From positions 1 to 10,021 of the forward strand of contig DHFP01000235.1 of assembly GCA_002402315.1 (NCBI GenBank): DNA of 10,021 nt, given 5' to 3'. Numbering within the stretch: position 1 is the stretch's first letter; the number at the start of each line of letters is the position of its first letter. Position numbers and translations under genes: made by a program. Shown here piece by piece: positions 1 through 6,404 of this stretch. A model generated the notes under the pieces. It searched no databases. It was not told the DNA's origin and saw only the letters and a list, made by a program, of their open reading frames with translations. Source of the stretch: Clostridiales bacterium UBA4821 (GTDB lineage: Bacteria > Bacillota > Clostridia > Acetivibrionales > UBA4821).

Positions 1-357
1 GCAGTATCAAGTTATAGAAATAAAACAGAAACAAATGGAGTTGTTAGGTTGTTATGGGATATAGATGTACCTTTAGCCGGCAGAGATGTTTTTTTAGTCG
101 AAGATATTATAGATACAGGGTTAACGTTAAAGTATCTCAAAGACATGTTTGTTGCCAGAAATGCGGAAAGTGTATCAATATGTTCCGCACTTGACAAACC
201 ATCCAGACGGGATAAGGATATCGATATTAAAGTAGAATATATTGGCTTTCAAATTCCTGATGAGTTTGTAGTAGGATATGGCCTTGATTATTCGGGAAAA
301 TATAGAAACCTTCCTGATATATGTGTACTAAGTGCAGAGGTTTACGGTAAAAATTGA
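1..357 (+). CDS. hpt: Hypoxanthine (guanine) phosphoribosyltransferase, 5'-truncated
   Basis: Cytosolic purine-salvage enzyme that transfers the phosphoribosyl group of PRPP to hypoxanthine or guanine, giving IMP or GMP. The frame is open from base 1, so the start lies upstream; 118 residues are visible and about 60 N-terminal residues should be missing compared with the usual 175-180 aa. Seen directly: an N-terminal AVSSY segment typical of the flexible catalytic loop, the PRPP-binding motif VEDIIDTG at visible residues 33-40 (its second-to-last Asp, D38, matches the catalytic base), and the C-terminal IPDEFVVGYGLDY purine-pocket segment followed by YRNLPDI. The frame ends in tandem stops TGA-TAA. 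The gene normally sits between tilS and ftsH in Firmicutes, and ftsH does follow. An internal ATG at 49 is not a plausible start because it would delete the catalytic loop. Family call is secure; preference between hypoxanthine and guanine cannot be read. Confidence 0.95.
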   Translation, partial: AVSSYRNKTETNGVVRLLWDIDVPLAGRDVFLVEDIIDTGLTLKYLKDMFVARNAESVSICSALDKPSRRDKDIDIKVEYIGFQIPDEFVVGYGLDYSGKYRNLPDICVLSAEVYGKN

Positions 358-370
358 TAAAAATTGATAA
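349..370 (+). repeat. 10-bp tandem repeat over the hpt stop codon
   Basis: The unit AAAAATTGAT occurs twice in a row (349-358 and 359-368), followed by two more matching bases. The hpt stop TGA (355-357) lies inside the first copy. It looks like a simple slippage duplication in AT-rich DNA; no function is evident. Confidence 0.8.
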
Positions 371-381
371 TATAAATTTTG

Positions 382-410
382 TTGTTTTTTACTATAGGTT
401 ATGCTAATAT
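382..410 (+). promoter_or_regulatory. Candidate sigma-A promoter for ftsH
   Basis: A TTGTTT -35-like hexamer (382-387), a 17-base spacer and a TAATAT -10 box (405-410) preceded by TGC, which makes an extended -10. A second possible -10, TATACT at 413-418, lies just downstream without a good -35. Transcription would begin around 417-425, giving a short leader of about 35-40 bases before ftsH. No strong terminator separates hpt from this site, so read-through from hpt is also likely. Predicted from sequence only. Confidence 0.5.
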
Positions 411-443
411 ATTATACTGTATTTAGATTTAGACTCTTCCTAG

Positions 444-450
444 AAGGGAG
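444..450 (+). promoter_or_regulatory. Ribosome binding site deciding the ftsH start
   Basis: The purine run AAGGGAG ends at 450. It leaves 8 bases to a TTG at 459 (ideal spacing) but overlaps the GTG at 450, which therefore cannot use it. This favours TTG 459 as the initiation codon. Confidence 0.6.
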
Positions 451-458
451 TGAAATGG

Positions 459-2312
459 TTGAAGAAATATTTTAAAGGTGTAAGCTTTTATATCCTCTTG
501 TTCGCTATAATTTTTGTAGTTATACTCATGGTGACTTCGCAGACTGACCAGGAACAGATGACATACACGCAGCTTATGACCAACATAGTGCAGAAGAATA
601 TTAAGAGTATGGAGTTTGACGGTGAGCGCCAAAGGGTTGAAGTTGTTCTAATTAAAGAGACAGAGGCTAATGCCAAGGACAATCCTCAGTTTAAAGGTGA
701 AGGTAAAGAAATCAGGCATGCAGTTGATATACCTGATACCACAACTTTTATGGCTGAAATCAGTCCGCATGTTAGAAATGGAGAATTTCAATTCAAGTAT
801 AATCCTCCTACACAACCTCCATGGTGGATTGCCATTCTGCCGACGCTGGTACTGGTATTATTGTTTGTGATATTCTGGGTATTCTTCCTACAGCAGTCAC
901 AGGGCGGAGGAAGCAGGGTAATGTCATTTGGAAAAAGCAGGGCAAAAATGAATACTGACGACAAAAAGAAGGTTACCTTTGACGATGTAGCAGGAGTACA
1001 AGAAGAGAAAGAAGAATTAAGGGAAATAGTTGAATTTTTAAAACAGCCTAAGAAATTCGTAGAAATGGGTGCCAGAATACCTAAGGGTGTTTTATTGGTT
1101 GGTCCTCCGGGAACAGGCAAGACATTATTGGCAAAGGCTGTGTCGGGAGAAGCTGGTGTACCGTTCTTTAGCATTAGCGGTTCTGACTTCGTAGAAATGT
1201 TTGTAGGTGTTGGTGCATCAAGAGTGAGAGACTTGTTTGAACAGGCCAAAAAGAATTCCCCATGTATAGTTTTTATAGATGAGATAGATGCCGTAGGCAG
1301 ACACAGGGGAGCAGGCCTGGGTGGCGGTCATGACGAAAGAGAACAGACATTAAATCAGTTATTGGTTGAAATGGACGGTTTTGGTATCAATGAGGGTGTT
1401 ATAATACTTGCAGCTACAAACAGGCCTGATATCCTTGATCCTGCATTACTGAGACCAGGGAGATTTGATAGACAGGTTCTAGTAGGATTACCTGATGTTA
1501 AGGGTAGAGAAGAGATTTTGAATGTCCATGCAAGAGGAAAACCATTAGGAGAGGATGTGGATTTATCTACACTGGCTAAGAATACTGCTGGTTTCACGGG
1601 GGCCGACTTGGAAAACATGCTTAATGAAGCAGCCCTACTGGCAGCTAGGAAGAACAAGAAGCAAGTTAACATGGAAGAAATGGAAGATGCTGTAATTAAA
1701 GTTATTATGGGGCCGGAGAAGAAAAGCCGCGTAATAACTGAGAAAGAGAAGAAACTGGTAGCTTACCACGAGGCAGGTCATGCAGTTGTATCGAAATTTC
1801 TTCTCACACAGGACCCTGTTCACCAGGTATCCATTATTCCTAGAGGCCGAGCCGGTGGATACACAATGCATAAACCTAATGAAGATAAACAATTTATCTC
1901 CAAGTCAGAAATGCTGGAGAGAATAGTTGTTATGCTGGGCGGAAGGGTAGCTGAGAAGATAGTACTGGATGATATAAGTACTGGTGCACAGAATGATATT
2001 GAGAGAGCTACAAAAATTGCCAGGAATATGGTTACCAAGTATGGTATGAGTGATACGTTAGGGCCTATGACCTTTGGGACAGTACAGGATGAGGTCTTCT
2101 TAGGAAGGGATTTCGCGCAGACTAGAAACTATAGTGAGCAAGTGGCTGCTGAGATCGATAAAGAGATAAAAAGAATGATTGACAACGCATATGCAAATGC
2201 AGAAAAGCTGCTAAGGGATAATATAGCAAAGCTGCATTCAGTAGCCGAGGCTTTAATAGAAAGAGAAAAAATAGAGGGACCGGAATTTGAAGAATTATTT
2301 GCGAATGCTTAA
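459..2312 (+). CDS. ftsH: ATP-dependent zinc metalloprotease FtsH
   Basis: Membrane-anchored hexameric AAA+ protease that extracts and degrades misfolded membrane proteins and short-lived cytosolic regulators. From TTG 459 it is 617 aa. Domains in order: TM1 about residues 9-27; an extracytoplasmic domain to about 120; TM2 about 122-145 starting at WW; a glycine-rich linker; the AAA+ module with Walker A GPPGTGKT (215-222), Walker B IVFIDEID (270-277) and arginine fingers R335 and R338 in RPGRFDR; then the M41 peptidase with HEAGH (437-441) and third zinc ligand D513 in TGAQND. All key residues are intact and the length is normal. Start choice: TTG 459 puts Phe-Tyr at residues 10-11, as I recall for B. 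subtilis FtsH, and fits the ribosome binding site; GTG 450 (620 aa) is the alternative. It has its own candidate promoter and a strong terminator, so it appears to be largely a separate unit from rpoBC. Confidence 0.97.
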   Translation: MKKYFKGVSFYILLFAIIFVVILMVTSQTDQEQMTYTQLMTNIVQKNIKSMEFDGERQRVEVVLIKETEANAKDNPQFKGEGKEIRHAVDIPDTTTFMAEISPHVRNGEFQFKYNPPTQPPWWIAILPTLVLVLLFVIFWVFFLQQSQGGGSRVMSFGKSRAKMNTDDKKKVTFDDVAGVQEEKEELREIVEFLKQPKKFVEMGARIPKGVLLVGPPGTGKTLLAKAVSGEAGVPFFSISGSDFVEMFVGVGASRVRDLFEQAKKNSPCIVFIDEIDAVGRHRGAGLGGGHDEREQTLNQLLVEMDGFGINEGVIILAATNRPDILDPALLRPGRFDRQVLVGLPDVKGREEILNVHARGKPLGEDVDLSTLAKNTAGFTGADLENMLNEAALLAARKNKKQVNMEEMEDAVIKVIMGPEKKSRVITEKEKKLVAYHEAGHAVVSKFLLTQDPVHQVSIIPRGRAGGYTMHKPNEDKQFISKSEMLERIVVMLGGRVAEKIVLDDISTGAQNDIERATKIARNMVTKYGMSDTLGPMTFGTVQDEVFLGRDFAQTRNYSEQVAAEIDKEIKRMIDNAYANAEKLLRDNIAKLHSVAEALIEREKIEGPEFEELFANA

Positions 2313-2327
2313 TAAAAAAATAAATGC

Positions 2328-2365
2328 AATAAAAAAATAGATGCTTTTGCATCTATTTTTTTATT
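2328..2365 (+). terminator. Intrinsic terminator of ftsH
   Basis: A perfect 17-bp stem (2328-2344 with 2349-2365) closed by a TTTT loop, core ATAGATGC/GCATCTAT, flanked by seven A on the left and seven T on the right. It begins 15 bases after the ftsH stop. The A/T symmetry means it could also terminate transcription from the other strand, although no opposing gene is visible here. Confidence 0.88.
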
Positions 2366-2392
2366 GACATGTTGGAAATGTTATGTTAGTAT
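2364..2392 (+). promoter_or_regulatory. Sigma-A promoter for rpoB-rpoC
   Basis: A perfect TTGACA (2364-2369), a 17-base spacer and TAGTAT (2387-2392), preceded by TGT giving an extended -10. Expected start of transcription is near 2399. The first two bases of the -35 are also the last two bases of the ftsH terminator stem, so terminator and promoter are fused without spacing. A perfect TATAAT also occurs at 2405-2410 but has no credible -35 at 16-18 bases. Predicted, not demonstrated. Confidence 0.65.
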
Positions 2393-2398
2393 TTAATA

Positions 2399-2634
2399 CT
2401 GCATTATAATCGATGGATAATTAGTATCTATGTTGAATTTTTAAGCAAAGAAGGCACATTGGAAACAACTTAGATTATAGCATAGCCGAATAAACAATGC
2501 AATATATGCTAATAATACGTTAATATGAAAGTATATTTATTTAATATGTGCATTATTTAAGGTTTTATACTTGTAATATTTAGATACTGTAATTGGACAA
2601 AAGGGTTACATAGTCGTAAGCTACATATATTTAT
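2399..2634 (+). other. AT-rich rpoB 5' leader, no gene found
   Basis: The ftsH-rpoB gap (2313-2647) is about 335 bases. After the terminator and promoter, this stretch holds no ORF with a ribosome binding site, no tRNA-like fold, and no rplJ or rplL. The clearest structure is an imperfect hairpin: AATGCAATAT (2496-2505) pairs with ATATGTGCATT (2544-2554) over 10 bp with one bulged G. A weaker 5-bp TGTAA/TTACA pair lies at 2588-2610. A second weak promoter (TGGACA at 2594-2599) is possible. If transcription starts near 2399, the mRNA has an unusually long leader that may carry post-transcriptional control; that is inference, and no known riboswitch was recognised. Confidence 0.4.
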
Positions 2635-2642
2635 AGAGGTGA
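2635..2642 (+). promoter_or_regulatory. Ribosome binding site fixing the rpoB start
   Basis: AGAGGTGA lies 5 bases before the ATG at 2648. In-frame GTG 2639 and ATG 2642 overlap the site and are poor candidates; later ATGs at 2660 and 2666 are too far from it. Confidence 0.8.
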
Positions 2643-2647
2643 TGTTA

Positions 2648-5600
2648 ATGGTTCATGAAATGGTGATGGGTAAGACTAAGAGGATGAGTTACTCGAAGAT
2701 TGACGAAGTACTTGATTTACCTAATCTAATTGAAGTTCAAAAAAACTCTTATCGCTGGTTCTTAGAGGATGGGCTAAGAGAAGTCTTCAGGGATGTATCT
2801 CCAATTACCGATTATACCGGCAACTTAATACTTGAGTTTGTGGATTATTCTCTCGATGATAAACCTAAGTATTCAGTTGAAGAGTGCAAGGAAAGAGATT
2901 CAACTTATGCAGCACCTCTTAAGGTTAAAGTAAGACTAATAAATAAAGAGACAGGTGAAGTCAAAGAACAGGAAATCTTTATGGGAGATTTTCCATTAAT
3001 GACTGAACAAGGGACATTCATAATTAATGGTGCAGAGAGGGTAATCGTAAGCCAATTAGTCCGCTCACCTGGAATTTATTACTCTACTGAGTTCGACAAA
3101 ACAGGTAAAAAACTATTTTCAGCTACCGTTATCCCCAATAGGGGAGCTTGGCTGGAATACGAAACCGATTCAAACGATATATTTTCCGTAAGAGTTGATA
3201 GAACTAGAAAGCTGCCTGTTACTGTACTTTTAAGGGCGCTTGGATATAGCTCTGATGCACAAATCATAGATATTCTCGGAGAAGATGAAAGGACTTTGGC
3301 GACCATCCAGAAAGATAGTACCAAGAATGAAGAAGAAGGTTTATTAGAGGTTTATAAAAGACTTAGGCCTGGGGAGCCGCCAACTGTTGACAGTGCAAGG
3401 TCGCTTTTGAAGACACTGTTTTTTGATGATAAGAGATATGATCTTGCTAAAGTTGGAAGATTTAAGTTTAATAAGAAGCTGTCACTTGCAGCCAGAATAG
3501 CCGGCAATATTGCTGCTGAGACAATCTCGGATGCCAGAACTGGAGAAATCCTTATAGAGGTTGGAAATAAGGTAGACAGGGGAATGGCTGAGAGAATTCA
3601 AAACTCGGGAGTTAATGAGGTTTATATAGAGGTTGAAGGAAGAAAGATAAAGGTAATAGGCAATAGAATGGTTGATGTTAGGAATTTTCTTGACTTTGAT
3701 ATCAATGAAATTGGATTGCCGAATAAAATGGTAAGATATGATGTCTTAATGGAGATTCTTAAAGAGAATAATAAACCAGATGCTATAAAGGCTGCTTTAA
3801 AGGAAAGTATGGATGTTTTAGTGCCTAAGCATATTACTGTTGATGATATAGTAAGTTCGATAAATTATGTTAATAACCTGGCTTACGGGATAGGTTCCAT
3901 TGATGATATTGACCATCTGGGAAATAGAAGACTGCGGTCGGTAGGAGAGCTGCTGCAGAATCAGTTTAGAATAGGTCTAGCAAGAATGGAGAGAGTGGTT
4001 AAGGAAAGAATGACCATTCAAGACCTTGATATTGTCACACCTCAAACTCTAATAAATATAAGACCTGTTTCAGCCTCAATAAAGGAGTTCTTTGGAAGCA
4101 GCCAATTGTCACAATTTATGGATCAGACTAATCCTTTGGCAGAACTTACTCATAAGAGAAGGTTGAGTGCATTGGGACCTGGTGGCTTGAGCAGAGAAAG
4201 AGCAGGTTTTGAGGTAAGGGATGTTCATCACTCGCACTATGGCAGAATGTGTCCTATAGAAACGCCGGAAGGTCCAAACATAGGGTTGATTGGTTCTTTG
4301 AGTACTTATGCAAGAGTAAACGAGTATGGGTTTATTGAAACCCCTTACCGGAAGGTAGGTAACAATCGGGGTGCTGTTTCTGATGAAATTGTATATCTGA
4401 CTGCAGATGAAGAAGATGATTATGTGGTTGCCCAGGCAAATGAACCTTTGGATGATAAGGGTTTTTTCCTATCTAAAAAAGTTACTGTGAGATACAAGGA
4501 TGAGATATTAGAGGTTGAAAACAGTCAAGTTGACTTTATGGATGTTTCTCCTAAGCAAATTGTTTCAGTTGCAACTGCTATGATACCATTTTTGGAGAAT
4601 GATGACGCTAACAGGGCACTCATGGGTTCAAACATGCAAAGACAAGCAGTACCGTTAATTAAAACTGAGTCGCCGATAGTGGGTACTGGAATGGAATATA
4701 AGTCGGCAAGAGACTCGGGTGTTGTTGTTTTAGCTAGAAATGATGGTGTTATAGAGAGAGTAACTGCAAATGAAATTGTAATTAAAACCAAAAATGGTAC
4801 TAAAGATTCTTGCAAACTCCTAAAGTTTAAGAGGTCTAACCAAGGTACTTGTATTAATCAGAGAGCTATTGTAAAAAAGGGCGAGGAAGTTGAGAAGGGA
4901 GACGTTATAGCTGACGGTCCATCTACTGATAAAGGAGAACTTGCTCTTGGAAGAAATGTATTAATGGGCTTTATGACATGGGAAGGTTACAATTACGAAG
5001 ATGCTATTTTGATAAGTGAGAAGCTTGTTAAAGAAGATATATTTACCTCTATTCATATAGAGGAGTATGAAGCTGAGGCCAGGGATACCAAGTTGGGACC
5101 TGAGGAGATTACCAGAGATATTCCTAATGTTGGAGAAGATGCACTCAAAGACCTTGATGAAAGAGGAATTATCCGAATAGGCGCTGAAGTTTTAGCAGGA
5201 GATATTCTGGTTGGTAAAGTTACACCAAAAGGTGAAACAGAACTGACAGCCGAGGAAAGATTATTAAGGGCTATATTTGGAGAAAAAGCCAGAGAGGTTA
5301 GGGATACTTCATTAAGGGTTCCTCACGGTGAATCAGGTATAATTGTCGATGTAAAGGTATTCACCAGAGAAAATGGCGATGAACTATCACCAGGTGTTAA
5401 CCAGCTTGTTCGAGTATACATTGCGCAGAAAAGAAAGATATCTGTTGGAGATAAGATGGCAGGCCGCCATGGTAATAAAGGTGTTATTTCAAGAATACTG
5501 CCCGAAGAAGATATGCCGTTCCTGCCTGATGGAACACCACTGGAAATAGTACTAAATCCTCTTGGTGTGCCATCACGTATGAATATAGGTCAGGTATTGG

Positions 5601-6385
5601 AGACACACCTTGGTTATGCTGCAAAGGCATTGGGGTGGAAAGTTGCTACTCCTGTATTTGATGGTGCGACTGAAGAAGATATTGAAGAGACATTGGAAAA
5701 GGCAGGTTTGGAGAAGAACGGTAAAACCATCCTCTATGATGGAAGGACCGGAGAACCTTTTGATAATCCTGTAACCGTAGGTTACATGTATATCTTGAAA
5801 CTGGCTCACCTGGTTGATGATAAGATACATGCACGTTCCACAGGGCCTTACTCACTGGTTACCCAACAGCCCCTTGGAGGAAAGGCGCAGTTTGGCGGAC
5901 AGAGGTTTGGAGAAATGGAAGTGTGGGCGCTTGAAGCTTATGGAGCAGCGTATACCCTGCAAGAAATCCTGACAGTTAAGTCTGATGATGTAGTTGGCAG
6001 GGTTAAGACATATGAATCAATTGTTAAGGGTGAAAATATTCCCGAACCAGGAGTTCCCGAATCATTTAAAGTTTTAATAAAAGAACTGCAGAGTTTATCA
6101 CTGGATGTTAAGGTGCTTTCTGAAGAGCATGAAGAAATAGCAATAAAAGAATCAGTTGAGGACGAAGTGGAGGAACTTATTGTAAACCTTGAAGGCAGGG
6201 AAGATGAAATTCCATTAGGTGATTATAACGAGTATGAGGAAGAGGAAATAGCAGAAGAGGATATGGACGTAGAGGAATTTGACCTGGCTGATATCAATGA
6301 ACCGGTTATACTGGAAGAGCCTATTGAAGATGATTTATTTGCGGAAGACGATTTTGACGATTTTAAGGCTGACAAGGACTATTAA
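2648..6385 (+). CDS. rpoB: DNA-directed RNA polymerase subunit beta
   Basis: Beta subunit of RNA polymerase; with beta' it forms the catalytic cleft, binds the initiating nucleotide and RNA-DNA hybrid, and carries the rifampicin pocket. From ATG 2648 it is 1245 aa, starting MVHEMVMGK and then MSYSKIDEV. The rifampicin cluster is intact: Q489, D492, H502 and S507 match E. coli Q513, D516, H526 and S531, so no common resistance substitution is present. Further landmarks are the CPIETPEGPNIGLI block, GDKMAGRHGNKG with the active-site lysines, and the C-terminal HARSTGPYSLVTQQPLGG/FGGQRFGEMEVWALEAYGAA clamp region. The E. coli-type inserts are absent, as expected in Firmicutes. The last 75 residues (1171-1245) form an acidic tail, 36 of 75 Asp or Glu. 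rpoC follows after 19 bases, so the two are surely co-transcribed. Unusual context: rplJ-rplL are missing upstream and ftsH stands in their place. Confidence 0.99.
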   Translation: MVHEMVMGKTKRMSYSKIDEVLDLPNLIEVQKNSYRWFLEDGLREVFRDVSPITDYTGNLILEFVDYSLDDKPKYSVEECKERDSTYAAPLKVKVRLINKETGEVKEQEIFMGDFPLMTEQGTFIINGAERVIVSQLVRSPGIYYSTEFDKTGKKLFSATVIPNRGAWLEYETDSNDIFSVRVDRTRKLPVTVLLRALGYSSDAQIIDILGEDERTLATIQKDSTKNEEEGLLEVYKRLRPGEPPTVDSARSLLKTLFFDDKRYDLAKVGRFKFNKKLSLAARIAGNIAAETISDARTGEILIEVGNKVDRGMAERIQNSGVNEVYIEVEGRKIKVIGNRMVDVRNFLDFDINEIGLPNKMVRYDVLMEILKENNKPDAIKAALKESMDVLVPKHITVDDIVSSINYVNNLAYGIGSIDDIDHLGNRRLRSVGELLQNQFRIGLARMERVVKERMTIQDLDIVTPQTLINIRPVSASIKEFFGSSQLSQFMDQTNPLAELTHKRRLSALGPGGLSRERAGFEVRDVHHSHYGRMCPIETPEGPNIGLIGSLSTYARVNEYGFIETPYRKVGNNRGAVSDEIVYLTADEEDDYVVAQANEPLDDKGFFLSKKVTVRYKDEILEVENSQVDFMDVSPKQIVSVATAMIPFLENDDANRALMGSNMQRQAVPLIKTESPIVGTGMEYKSARDSGVVVLARNDGVIERVTANEIVIKTKNGTKDSCKLLKFKRSNQGTCINQRAIVKKGEEVEKGDVIADGPSTDKGELALGRNVLMGFMTWEGYNYEDAILISEKLVKEDIFTSIHIEEYEAEARDTKLGPEEITRDIPNVGEDALKDLDERGIIRIGAEVLAGDILVGKVTPKGETELTAEERLLRAIFGEKAREVRDTSLRVPHGESGIIVDVKVFTRENGDELSPGVNQLVRVYIAQKRKISVGDKMAGRHGNKGVISRILPEEDMPFLPDGTPLEIVLNPLGVPSRMNIGQVLETHLGYAAKALGWKVATPVFDGATEEDIEETLEKAGLEKNGKTILYDGRTGEPFDNPVTVGYMYILKLAHLVDDKIHARSTGPYSLVTQQPLGGKAQFGGQRFGEMEVWALEAYGAAYTLQEILTVKSDDVVGRVKTYESIVKGENIPEPGVPESFKVLIKELQSLSLDVKVLSEEHEEIAIKESVEDEVEELIVNLEGREDEIPLGDYNEYEEEEIAEEDMDVEEFDLADINEPVILEEPIEDDLFAEDDFDDFKADKDY

Positions 6386-6390
6386 AATTT

Positions 6391-6396
6391 GAGGAG
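6391..6396 (+). promoter_or_regulatory. Ribosome binding site of rpoC
   Basis: GAGGAG with 8 bases to the ATG at 6405, sitting inside the 19-base rpoB-rpoC gap. There is no room for a promoter or terminator, which supports one transcript. Confidence 0.85.
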
Positions 6397-6404
6397 ATGG
6401 TTCT

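Noticed and set aside
359..390. Possible hpt terminator: AAAATT/AATTTT pairing (360-365 with 375-380) followed by a T-rich run
   Set aside because: The stem is only 6 A-T pairs with a 9-base loop and far too weak to be called; read-through into ftsH is more likely.
2405..2410. Perfect TATAAT as an alternative rpoB -10 box
   Set aside because: No acceptable -35 hexamer lies 16-18 bases upstream; the TTGACA at 2364 is 35 bases away. Kept only as a remark in the promoter entry.
2525..2560. Short ORF in the rpoB leader beginning ATG-AAA-GTA (11 codons), a possible leader peptide
   Set aside because: No Shine-Dalgarno sequence precedes it, there is no run of a regulatory amino acid, and it lies in AT-rich DNA where such ORFs arise by chance.
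4217..4300. HHSHYGR in beta where E. coli has HPTHYGR, considered as an unusual active-site change
   Set aside because: From memory, His at this place is common in clostridial beta subunits, and the rest of the block is fully conserved.
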